A DNA stretch of 9,819 nt, taken from the NCBI GenBank assembly GCA_041639705.1, contig JBEQBT010000117.1, positions 1-9,819 of the forward strand, written 5' to 3'. The stretch comes from JARDZI01 sp041639705 (GTDB lineage: Bacteria > Bacillota > Clostridia > Clostridiales > Caloramatoraceae). This document shows, piece by piece, positions 1 through 6,918 of the stretch. Position 1 is the stretch's first letter. Each line of letters begins with the position of its first letter. The position numbers and the translations under genes were made by a program. The notes beneath the pieces were generated by a model that did not search any database, had not been told where the DNA came from, and saw only the letters and a list, made by a program, of their open reading frames with translations.

Positions 1-45
1 GACAAGCTATATTAACTTGTCACTTGTCACGAGCCTGACACTTAG
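1..45. repeat. Short repeats and hairpins, possibly REP-like, past the three-gene unit
   Basis: This 45-base stretch lies just past the stop codon of the zinc-ribbon membrane protein gene. It shows an inverted repeat GACAAG (1-6) / CTTGTC (16-21), a tandem direct repeat CTTGTCA (16-22 and 23-29), and a second inverted repeat TGTCA (25-29) / TGACA (36-40) with loop CGAGCC. On the minus strand it contains GTGTCAGGC. From memory, motifs of this kind recur between genes in many Firmicutes, but that cannot be verified here. It may also stop the transcript, although no U-run follows the stems. The element is probably cut by the window edge. Confidence 0.4.
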
Positions 46-51
46 TCCCTT

Positions 52-720
52 TTATATATGCATCCTTTTATCTAATTCCATTTTTATACTCTCCCCTTGA
101 AATATGAATATGGCAGATAGAAATATAATACTTATCCCTACACATATAATAGAAGGATAATACACATTTACCCACCCAAACAGTATAAATAAGATTGGGA
201 TAATACCAAACAAACTATCAAGTAAAGAATATATAATATAATCTCTGACACTAAGCTTCATTATCTTAGCTGTTACATACATAACAAGCATAGCAGAAAT
301 ACATGCAATTGGTATTAAATAATCTATTGACCAACCTCTCCAGCCTGTTCTCCAGTCCCATAGAATAGAAAGGCTTGATACAATAGTTACTTGCCACGAA
401 ATATTCTTAGGTATATTATGTCTTTTTCGTATAACCATAATTAAACTTAGCCACAGACTAAGCAGTCCAAATACCAAAAATATAGGCCAATTTATATTTA
501 TAGAAAATATTTTATAAACAGCAAAACTGATAACTACAGTTATAATTGAAATAAAAATCATAATTCGGATGGCAAGATGCCTCTCATAGGCAGGGGGTAT
601 CTCAGGGCATATTTCCTCCTGCTCCTTCCCCCTATCGCTGGGTAGAAGAATATTCTCACATAAGGGGCATTTCACTTTATTTCCTCGTATTTTAACCTGA
701 CAACAATTACAATATTGCAT
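52..720 (-). CDS. Zinc-ribbon polytopic membrane protein, DUF6320-like
   Basis: This 222-residue protein begins with a small cytoplasmic-type zinc ribbon: CxxC at C4/C7 and CPLC at C18/C21. A polar linker (about 27-46) follows, then about six hydrophobic segments (roughly 49-70, 78-97, 109-121, 133-153, 160-183 and 188-208), so it is an integral membrane protein. The pattern matches the uncharacterised DUF6320-type proteins of Firmicutes, as recalled rather than searched. The start is supported by GGAG at 729-732, eight bases before the ATG; this site overlaps the end of the acyltransferase gene only 14 bp upstream, so the two are probably co-transcribed and coupled. It is third in a unit with an alpha/beta hydrolase and a condensation-like acyltransferase. 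A role as membrane partner or acceptor site for that chemistry is inference; no catalytic residues are recognisable. Confidence 0.8.
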   Translation of the reverse strand: MQYCNCCQVKIRGNKVKCPLCENILLPSDRGKEQEEICPEIPPAYERHLAIRIMIFISIITVVISFAVYKIFSININWPIFLVFGLLSLWLSLIMVIRKRHNIPKNISWQVTIVSSLSILWDWRTGWRGWSIDYLIPIACISAMLVMYVTAKIMKLSVRDYIIYSLLDSLFGIIPILFILFGWVNVYYPSIICVGISIIFLSAIFIFQGESIKMELDKRMHI

Positions 721-734
721 AAATTTTTCTCCTT

Positions 735-2015
735 TTAAATATTCGATGCGATTTCAATTTCAATTCCCTCTTTTGAGAGAAACTCAAAAAATGTTCTCTG
801 TATGTCAGTTTCTCTAAATGGTGAGGTAAAGCTCCCAACTAGTCTATCTCTATAGGAACAAATACAGAATTGAGGTCTTCTAGCGCTGGTATAAACGCTA
901 AACTGACGGATATAAGCATCAAATTCTATAGGCATTGATATCCTTCCCACATTAGACAATGCAGCAGTTATTTCCCTGTCCTTTATTTTATTTGCTATAC
1001 GAAGGGAGTAATCTTTAAAAGGTAAAGGAATCACTCTGGTAAATGGGTTTCTCTCTAGTGACATTAATCTATTTAAACTTTTATCTAATTGCTCCTCTGT
1101 CATTTCTTTTTGAAAACATTGGCTCACTCTTTGAATTACTTCCTTAAAATCAGTATTTTCTTTTCCAAAATAATAACCTACATTCATGGTGCTAAAAAAA
1201 TTCCTTGCTGTTACTGATTCAAAAAATTTTCGTAGGTTAATTGGAACGGACAAAACCACAGGGCGGGTTTCCCCAGAGGTTGGCATTTCTTTATAAATTG
1301 AGTAAATAAATAATGAAGTGAAAAATATTGTTAAAGTAGTATTATATCTGTGGGCAAGCTCTAAAACAGCTTTCACTGACATAGAACCTTCAATCAACTT
1401 CATTCTGTTTTCATCCATCCTGGTTCCAATAATATGATATGCACTTGGAATTTTGTCCTTTTTCTCATATTTGATCTTTCGCTTAAGAATGTTCTCACCG
1501 ACGAAATACCTTCCAAAACTGTCGCCCATTTTTTCGCTCATTGAAGCCATATAATTTAATTGGGGTGTATTGTCCCCAAATACTTCTTTATACTTAATAA
1601 TTAAATAATGGTGTACCAGGGTTTGCATAAACCAAAGCGCACCTGTTCCATCGGATAGGGCATGAAATATTTCAAGATTAATTCTGTTGTTATAGAAAAA
1701 TACCCTAAATAATAAATTTTTCTTATCTTTTATATAAATAGGAGCACAAACAGGATTAGATTCTATTTCAACCACAGGCTGAATATCACTCTTCTCAAGA
1801 TAATACCAAAAAACTCCCCTTCTTAACACAGACTTATATAGGGGAAAACCTTCAATTGTCACATTTATTGCCTGTTGTAAAATTTCTGGTTCCACAGCTT
1901 CAAATAGTTCACAAGCAAATCGAAATACCTTGGTATCCTTATCACTACAGGTTGCTGGAAAGATTTTCGAGGCATTATCAAGTCTGGTCCATTCAACTCT
2001 TCTTCGTTGTTTCAT
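735..2015 (-). CDS. Condensation-domain-like acyltransferase (alcohol acetyltransferase-like)
   Basis: This protein belongs to the superfamily of CoA-dependent acyltransferases that includes NRPS condensation domains, PapA5 and alcohol acetyltransferases. The hallmark HxxxDG is present as HALSDGTG, with the catalytic-type His at residue 118 and Asp at 122 (numbered from the chosen start). Further C-terminal are SVPINLRKFF (about 256-265) and SNVGR (about 354-358), a typical pair for the family. No carrier-protein domain, signal peptide or membrane segment is seen, so it is a stand-alone cytoplasmic enzyme of 426 residues, a normal length. An ATG at 2021 forms an ATGA overlap with the hydrolase stop, but GAGGA (2022-2026) directly abuts it. 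The second ATG at 2015 has six-base spacing and is preferred; the difference is two residues. Substrates cannot be read from sequence; transfer of an acyl group to an alcohol or amine is the family expectation. Confidence 0.85.
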   Translation of the reverse strand: MKQRRRVEWTRLDNASKIFPATCSDKDTKVFRFACELFEAVEPEILQQAINVTIEGFPLYKSVLRRGVFWYYLEKSDIQPVVEIESNPVCAPIYIKDKKNLLFRVFFYNNRINLEIFHALSDGTGALWFMQTLVHHYLIIKYKEVFGDNTPQLNYMASMSEKMGDSFGRYFVGENILKRKIKYEKKDKIPSAYHIIGTRMDENRMKLIEGSMSVKAVLELAHRYNTTLTIFFTSLFIYSIYKEMPTSGETRPVVLSVPINLRKFFESVTARNFFSTMNVGYYFGKENTDFKEVIQRVSQCFQKEMTEEQLDKSLNRLMSLERNPFTRVIPLPFKDYSLRIANKIKDREITAALSNVGRISMPIEFDAYIRQFSVYTSARRPQFCICSYRDRLVGSFTSPFRETDIQRTFFEFLSKEGIEIEIASNI

Positions 2016-2017
2016 AA

Positions 2018-2947
2018 TCATTCCTCATTCCAATCTTTTGTGGCTAAAAATAAGTTAATAATCTTATAGCATTTTATAATGTGTTCTGATTTCTTTGATA
2101 AGGCAAGGAAACCATGAAGAGTATCAATCATTCGATATGTCTTAACATAATTGTTAAATTCCTTCAGACGTATTCCATAGGCTTCTCCCTCATCTCTAAG
2201 TGGATCATATTCTGCTGTAATAATTAATGTATCAGGTTGATTTGAAAGTTCCTCCGACAATATTGGTGCTACATAGGGGTTGAATTTATCCTCTTCATTT
2301 TGAACATACATGTCCATATAATCCTGTATTCTTTTAGAGGTTAATATATAATCCGTTCCATTTTCTCTTATAGATGGAAATGGTGAGTTTTCACTGTGAT
2401 CATTATAGGTGGAAGGGTATATTAGAATCTGTTTTGCAGGTAAAAATTCACCCCTATCCCTTGCCATTAGGGAAACTACTGCTGCTAAATTGCCCCCAGC
2501 ACTGTCACCTATTAATGTTATATCATTTTGATTACAATTCACTAAATCAGGTTTTAGAAAAATTTCCCTGGTAACATGATAACAATCCTCTACACCTATT
2601 GGAAAAGGATTCTCTGGAGCCAGGGAATAATCTACAGAAATAACAGTGTGTCTCGTTTGATTTGCCATATTGGCACATATATTTGTATAAGAATCAATAT
2701 TACCAGTAACCCATCCTCCACCGTGAAAGAAAATCAAAACCTTAGGAATCCCATTCTTTTTAGGAAGAAAAACACGTATTGGAATATTTCTACCCTCTAC
2801 CATAATTCTATGATCCAGTATATTATACATAGGCTTAAAATATGGATTAACTGCATTTAGTACCTTACGCTGTATTTTATAATACTTCTTTAAATTAATA
2901 TAAGGATAGGACAGAGTTTTTAAAGCCATTTTTTTAAAAGGATTCAT
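2018..2947 (-). CDS. Alpha/beta hydrolase, hormone-sensitive lipase (family IV) type esterase
   Basis: This 309-residue alpha/beta-fold hydrolase has the family IV signatures in order: oxyanion-hole HGGGW (75-79), VDYSLAPENPFP (about 105-116), nucleophile elbow GDSAGG with Ser149, the Asp248 region (EYDPLRDEG) and His278 (HGF). The Ser-Asp-His triad is therefore complete. The family cleaves short- to medium-chain esters. No signal peptide is seen, so it should act in the cytoplasm. GAGG at 2956-2959 lies eight bases before the ATG and supports the start. It is first in a three-gene unit; its stop overlaps the ATG at 2021 of the acyltransferase gene by four bases (ATGA). Pairing with an acyltransferase suggests that one enzyme makes and the other removes an acyl or ester group on the same compound; that pathway is inference. 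Confidence 0.9.
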   Translation of the reverse strand: MNPFKKMALKTLSYPYINLKKYYKIQRKVLNAVNPYFKPMYNILDHRIMVEGRNIPIRVFLPKKNGIPKVLIFFHGGGWVTGNIDSYTNICANMANQTRHTVISVDYSLAPENPFPIGVEDCYHVTREIFLKPDLVNCNQNDITLIGDSAGGNLAAVVSLMARDRGEFLPAKQILIYPSTYNDHSENSPFPSIRENGTDYILTSKRIQDYMDMYVQNEEDKFNPYVAPILSEELSNQPDTLIITAEYDPLRDEGEAYGIRLKEFNNYVKTYRMIDTLHGFLALSKKSEHIIKCYKIINLFLATKDWNEE

Positions 2948-2987
2948 ATCATCGACCTCACTTTCTCTGGGTTACACCTAATTCACA

Positions 2988-3008
2988 TTAATTTATAATA
3001 TAAATTAA
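2988..3008. promoter_or_regulatory. 21-bp AT-only palindrome in the leader of the hydrolase unit
   Basis: Two perfect 10-base arms, TTAATTTATA and TATAAATTAA, surround a single A. The site lies between the predicted promoter (-10 at 3027-3032) and the hydrolase start at 2947, where a repressor could block transcription. Because it is made only of A and T in AT-rich DNA, chance is a real alternative. No regulator gene lies next to it in the window. Confidence 0.35.
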
Positions 3009-3026
3009 AAAGTATAATGGTTCTTT

Positions 3027-3054
3027 ATTAAATTAAGTTTAGTGAAATAGTCAA
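3027..3054 (-). promoter_or_regulatory. Predicted sigma-A promoter of the three-gene unit
   Basis: On the minus strand TTGACT (3049-3054, 5 of 6 to consensus) and TTTAAT (3027-3032, 5 of 6) are separated by 16 bases. The promoter lies about 80 bases before the hydrolase start and just downstream of a terminator at 3081-3112, as expected for an independent transcription unit. Other AT-rich -10-like hexamers occur closer to the gene but lack a comparable -35. Confidence 0.5.
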
Positions 3055-3080
3055 GAAAAGTCAATGAGAATCAGACTTAG

Positions 3081-3112
3081 AAAAAGCCAGGTTAGATTTA
3101 ACCAACCTGACT
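3081..3112 (-). terminator. Rho-independent terminator, minus strand
   Basis: Read on the minus strand, a 9-bp stem AGTCAGGTT / AACCTGGCT (one G-T pair) with a 10-base loop runs directly into TTTTT. It lies about 200 bp beyond the glycosidase operon terminator and just upstream of the hydrolase promoter. It either backs up that terminator or ends a separate short transcript. Confidence 0.65.
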
Positions 3113-3307
3113 CTAATGATTGTTACGGTTATCCTTATGGATTACCTTGTCGATTACAATAACCAGTGATAATAAAAATGCCTGACCCTTATTTTAGTAA
3201 AATAGGCAATATTGTATTTTAAAGAGCCATACCTCCCTATGGTAAGAAATCTTTATATGCACAAAAGAAGTTCAGACCACAGCCTATTGCAGCTATAACC
3301 TATACAT
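3113..3307. other. Non-coding interval between two minus-strand terminators
   Basis: The gap between the glycosidase and hydrolase genes is about 440 bp. Besides the two terminators, the promoter and the AT palindrome, this 195-bp middle part has no credible gene. The strand readings give only very short open frames. GGGAGGT at about 3231-3237 on the minus strand lies one base before an ATG that opens only three codons. No clear promoter was found inside; a TATAAA at about 3251-3256 lacks a -35 match. Confidence 0.5.
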
Positions 3308-3350
3308 AAAAAAAGGTTCTTGCTGTTAAAAATATCAACGACAAGAACCT
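3308..3350 (-). terminator. Rho-independent terminator of the alpha-glucan operon
   Basis: On the minus strand a perfect 9-bp stem, AGGTTCTTG (3342-3350) / CAAGAACCT (3314-3322), is followed by a run of seven T. The loop is about 19 bases and can pair further inside (GTT/AAC). It begins 36 bases after the glycosidase stop codon, fitting the end of the operon. In the opposite direction GAGGGG separates the stem from the T-run, so it is less likely to work on the plus strand. Confidence 0.85.
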
Positions 3351-3385
3351 GAGGGGTTTTTATATTGTGTCCTGTATAACAATTA

Positions 3386-5080
3386 TTAAATTATATTTAA
3401 TATTAATTTTCCATAGGGCTCTATTATTAATTTTAGTTTCTCATCCACAATATTATGATCAGTACCATTGAATAAATCCCAGGCTTTCACGCCATTTACA
3501 ACCAATTCAACCTCTTCTACACTTTGGCTGTTATTTAATAGACATATAACATTCTCATTATCAGTATACCTTAAATATGCATAAGCACCCTTTCCTGTGT
3601 AGAGAGTTTTAAACCCTCCATGCTTAAGTGAACTGCTGCCTGTTCTTATTTGAATAAGCTTCTTATAATAGTCCATAAGCTCCATGTTTATATTGTTAAA
3701 ATTCATAGTTCTTCTGCAATCAGGGTCATTTCCACCGCTTATTCCTGCTTCATCACCATAGAACATCATGGGTACACCTATACATGTCATTAGAAAGAAT
3801 ACAGCTATTTTAAGCTTTTCTATATTGTTTCCACATTCGTAGAGGAATCTGCTGGTATCATGACTATCAATAAGGTTTACAAGAATTCCTCTCGTATATG
3901 TCTTATACCTTGCGAAAAGATTGTTAATATAATAATCAAAGCCCTCTGTATCTATGGAACCCTTTGCAAAATAATCAATTGCATCATACATGAAGGGGTA
4001 GTTCATAACGGTATCAAACTGGTCACCTTCTAGGTAATTCTCTCCCCCGTCCCATACCTCTCCAATTATTATTGCATCCTCCTTTTCAGCCTTTACTGCT
4101 TCTTTGAACTTTCTCCAAAATTTATGGTCTATTTCATTGGCCACATCAAGTCTCCAGCCATCTATATCATATTCTTTAATCCAGTACCTTGCTATATTAA
4201 GCAAATAGTCAATAACCTCAGGATTTGAAGTGTTGAGCTTTGGCATCTGCTTAACATTACCGAAGGTCTCATAATCTCCATTCTTTTTCACATAATACCA
4301 GTCTTTGTATTCAGACTTATCTCCATTTTTGATATAATCCTTAAAGGCAAAAAACTCTATTCCGGTATGATTGAAAACAGCATCCAATATCACCCTTATA
4401 TTCCTTCTGTGACACTCATCTACCAGTTCTCTAAAACTATCCTTGTCTCCAAAATCTTTATCAATATTAAAATAATCCCTTGTATCATATTTGTGGTTGC
4501 TTTGAGCAGCAAATATAGGAGTAAGATATAAGCAGTTTATTCCCAAACTGGACAGATAATCCAGCTTGTTGATTATACCCCTTAAATTACCACCAAAAAC
4601 ATCCCTTTGATTAGGTATCCTATTCCACTTTTCATCTATATCCTCTTTATTAAACCTATCAACAAATATTTGATATATTACAAGCTCTTCCCACCATTCT
4701 GCCTTGTTATACAGGTCACCATTGCAAATATAGGGAAACATGTAATATCTGTTTCTCAAATCAGGAAGTTCATTCATGAATCTATCCTGAACAAGAAGTA
4801 CAGTTTCATCCCCTGATATGATTTTAAAATAGTAGCATATGGTTTTAAAATCAGTTGTTATTCCAGCTTCAAAATAATCAAACATATCATCACTGAATTT
4901 TCTGTCCATACATGTTTCATAAAACTTTACTTCTTTATTTGTATCATATCTGTTTCCATAATAAAGTATAATCTTGCTTACATCCTTTTTCTTTGTCCTT
5001 AACTTAAGCATAAGTGTATTATCACCAATTGGATAGGCATAAGTGCTGTCACTTATATGGTAAATTGCTTCCTTTATCAT
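3386..5080 (-). CDS. GH13 alpha-glycosidase, neopullulanase/cyclomaltodextrinase type
   Basis: This 564-residue enzyme hydrolyses alpha-1,4 (possibly alpha-1,6) bonds of maltodextrins, cyclodextrins or pullulan fragments. An N-terminal beta domain of CBM34 type (about 1-115) precedes a GH13 barrel with SNHKYDTRDY (194-203), DAVFNHTG (233-240), MPKLN (279-283), GWRLDVANE (308-316), EVW (341-343) and DSHD (405-408). The catalytic set is D312, E341 and D408. MPKLN marks the neopullulanase/maltogenic amylase/cyclomaltodextrinase group (GH13_20), and the catalytic spacing (29 and 67) equals that recalled for Thermoactinomyces TVAII (D325, E354, D421). There is no signal peptide, so it acts in the cytoplasm on imported sugars. 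GGAGG lies five bases plus one from the ATG. It is the last operon gene, 18 bp after the MalG-like permease. The exact preference among substrates cannot be decided. Confidence 0.93.
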   Translation of the reverse strand: MIKEAIYHISDSTYAYPIGDNTLMLKLRTKKKDVSKIILYYGNRYDTNKEVKFYETCMDRKFSDDMFDYFEAGITTDFKTICYYFKIISGDETVLLVQDRFMNELPDLRNRYYMFPYICNGDLYNKAEWWEELVIYQIFVDRFNKEDIDEKWNRIPNQRDVFGGNLRGIINKLDYLSSLGINCLYLTPIFAAQSNHKYDTRDYFNIDKDFGDKDSFRELVDECHRRNIRVILDAVFNHTGIEFFAFKDYIKNGDKSEYKDWYYVKKNGDYETFGNVKQMPKLNTSNPEVIDYLLNIARYWIKEYDIDGWRLDVANEIDHKFWRKFKEAVKAEKEDAIIIGEVWDGGENYLEGDQFDTVMNYPFMYDAIDYFAKGSIDTEGFDYYINNLFARYKTYTRGILVNLIDSHDTSRFLYECGNNIEKLKIAVFFLMTCIGVPMMFYGDEAGISGGNDPDCRRTMNFNNINMELMDYYKKLIQIRTGSSSLKHGGFKTLYTGKGAYAYLRYTDNENVICLLNNSQSVEEVELVVNGVKAWDLFNGTDHNIVDEKLKLIIEPYGKLILNII

Positions 5081-5098
5081 GTTTACCTCCGTGTGTAA

Positions 5099-5962
5099 TT
5101 ATTTTGTGCTGCCAAGAGTCAATCCTGATATAAGAGACCTCTGCAATATTAGAAAAACAATCATTACAGGTACTGCAACAATTAAGGAGCCTGCTGCAAA
5201 AAGTGGCCAATCCTGTGCATAGTTCCCTACATTTTGGAGAGAGTACAATCCAACTGGCAGGGTAAACATTTTTCTAGTTGTCATGAATGTTGCTGCAATA
5301 ACATATTCATTCCAGCCAGCCATAAAGCTGAACATGGCTGTTACTGCAATTGCAGGTTTTGCTAAAGGCAGTACAATTTTATATAATACTTTAAAAGGTG
5401 AAGCACCATCTATTAGTGCTGCCTCCTCTATCTCATAGGGCAATGTGTCAAAGTAGCCCTTTAAATTCCATATTGTAAATATTAGCTGGCCCCCAGTGTA
5501 AACTAGTACAAGTCCAAATAGGCTTCCTGCAAGCTTTAATAGGGAAAGTAACTTAAAATATGCAACTATTGATAATATATTTGGGAATGCATTTAGCAGT
5601 AAAAAAGAATTCAGTATAAGCTTTCTCCCCTTGAATCTATAGCGCGAATAAGAGTAGGCTGCTGTAATTCCTACCACAAGGCTTAAAATAACTGTACTAA
5701 GTGCCACAATCAGGCTGTTTCCAAGCCATATTATAAACTGGCTATCAGCTCCGGTTAATACCTTGGCATAATGCCTTAACGTAATTTTCTCAGGCAAAAG
5801 CCTGACAGATGTACTTAAAAGTGTGTTAGTATCATTCAGGGATGTTGAAAATACCCAAAATATAGGCAATACTGCAAAAATCATGGCAAATATTAATACT
5901 ATGTAAGCAGCCAAAATTTTAACTATTTTCCTTTTATTTTTTCTTTTCACATATTGTTTCAT
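5099..5962 (-). CDS. Carbohydrate ABC transporter permease, MalG-like
   Basis: This 287-residue inner-membrane permease of the CUT1 group has about six membrane segments (first at about 16-38) and the EAA loop EEAALIDGASPFKVLYKIVLPL at about 179-200, which docks on the ATPase. The C-terminus ends ...GLTLGSTK, typical for MalG-like subunits. Length is normal for the family. GGGAGG (5969-5974) gives a six-base spacer to the ATG and lies inside the end of the MalF-like gene; the two genes are one base apart, so translation is very probably coupled. With the MalF-like subunit it forms the channel for the sugar delivered by the binding protein. No ATPase gene follows; the next gene is the glycosidase. 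Confidence 0.93.
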   Translation of the reverse strand: MKQYVKRKNKRKIVKILAAYIVLIFAMIFAVLPIFWVFSTSLNDTNTLLSTSVRLLPEKITLRHYAKVLTGADSQFIIWLGNSLIVALSTVILSLVVGITAAYSYSRYRFKGRKLILNSFLLLNAFPNILSIVAYFKLLSLLKLAGSLFGLVLVYTGGQLIFTIWNLKGYFDTLPYEIEEAALIDGASPFKVLYKIVLPLAKPAIAVTAMFSFMAGWNEYVIAATFMTTRKMFTLPVGLYSLQNVGNYAQDWPLFAAGSLIVAVPVMIVFLILQRSLISGLTLGSTK

Positions 5963-5963
5963 A

Positions 5964-6848
5964 TTAGACCTCCCTGTCGGACCATGATAATTTCATATTT
6001 AAAACTGTAAGCACAAGGAGCACTATAAATATAATTACAGAAAAGGCTGCACTAAGAGAGTAATTCTTTGAATCAAATGCTAGCTTGTAGCCATAGGTCA
6101 TAACTACATCAGTCTTTCCAGCAAGACCATTCGTCATTAAATATATGATATCAAACTGCTTAAAGGTCATAAATGCAGTTAATATAACTGCTGGAATCAT
6201 AGCAGGCTTAATAAAAGGCAGTGTTATATAGAAAAATTTCTTAATGGTGCCTGCTCCATCTATATCTGCAGCTTCATAAAATGTCTTGTCAATACTCTGA
6301 AGTGCTCCTAATGCTACTATCATCATAAATGGAACAGAAAGCCATACATTTACTATAATACTGGCAATCATTGCATTGATAGGATCGGTAAGCCACTCAA
6401 TCCTCTGCATTCCAAGCTTTTCAATAATACCGTTTATAATTCCAAAATCATAATTAAACATACCCTTCCACATTAATGCAGTAATATATGAGGGCACTGC
6501 CCAGGGAAGTATTAAAATGGTTCTCATAATCCCTTTAAATTTTAACTCTTTCATATTTAGCAGTAGTGCAAGCATTATTCCTAAAAAAAGCATTAAAACC
6601 ACATTAACAGCTGTCCACATTATTGTTCTTAAGAACACTGCATAGAAATCCGTATCTAGGCTGGTGATTATTCTTATGTAGTTTGAGACTCCTATAACCT
6701 GATATTTTCTCCAGTGATACAAATTGAGGTTTGTAAAGGATACAAATATGTTATAGGCTATGGGAAGAACAACAAGTATAAACATTATTATCAATGAAGG
6801 CGATGCATATGCATAGGGATGGTTTTTATTAATTCTATTCCGTGCCAT
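5964..6848 (-). CDS. Sugar ABC transporter permease, MalF-like
   Basis: This 294-residue permease has about six membrane segments, starting at about 17-38, and the EAA loop EAADIDGAGTIKKFFYITLP at about 192-211. It lacks the extra N-terminal helices and the large extracytoplasmic loop of enterobacterial MalF, as usual for Gram-positive and CUT1 relatives. AGGAGG (6855-6860), six bases before the ATG, supports the start. It heads the permease pair and is separated from the binding-protein gene by 70 bp that hold a strong hairpin ending only three bases before this ribosome binding site, which may limit its expression relative to the binding protein. Substrate assignment to maltodextrin or cyclodextrin rests on the neighbours. 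Confidence 0.93.
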   Translation of the reverse strand: MARNRINKNHPYAYASPSLIIMFILVVLPIAYNIFVSFTNLNLYHWRKYQVIGVSNYIRIITSLDTDFYAVFLRTIMWTAVNVVLMLFLGIMLALLLNMKELKFKGIMRTILILPWAVPSYITALMWKGMFNYDFGIINGIIEKLGMQRIEWLTDPINAMIASIIVNVWLSVPFMMIVALGALQSIDKTFYEAADIDGAGTIKKFFYITLPFIKPAMIPAVILTAFMTFKQFDIIYLMTNGLAGKTDVVMTYGYKLAFDSKNYSLSAAFSVIIFIVLLVLTVLNMKLSWSDREV

Positions 6849-6863
6849 AATGCCCCTCCTGAG

Positions 6864-6888
6864 AAAGAGAGGTTTTTAACCTCTCTTT
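6864..6888 (-). promoter_or_regulatory. Perfect 11-bp hairpin between binding-protein and permease genes
   Basis: AAAGAGAGGTT (6864-6874) and AACCTCTCTTT (6878-6888) pair perfectly around a three-base loop. The hairpin starts about 30 bases after the binding-protein stop codon and abuts the ribosome binding site of the MalF-like gene. No long U-run follows, so it looks less like a full terminator than like an element that protects the upstream mRNA or causes partial termination. Such structures are known between malE and malF-type genes, where they allow more binding protein than permease. Confidence 0.7.
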
Positions 6889-6918
6889 AATAGTTAATCA
6901 GAATTAAATTGTATTTGC

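Noticed and set aside
2374..2860. Two plus-strand open frames of 66 and 94 codons
   Set aside because: They lie wholly inside the alpha/beta hydrolase gene on the other strand, lack ribosome binding sites and resemble no known family.
3064..3162. Plus-strand 32-codon frame with a Tyr/Gly/Pro/Cys-rich end (CYGYPYGLPC)
   Set aside because: No good ribosome binding site, opposite to all neighbours, and it runs across the minus-strand terminator stem; probably chance.
4607..4816. Plus-strand 69-codon frame inside the glycosidase gene
   Set aside because: It is antisense to a strongly supported GH13 enzyme and has no independent evidence.
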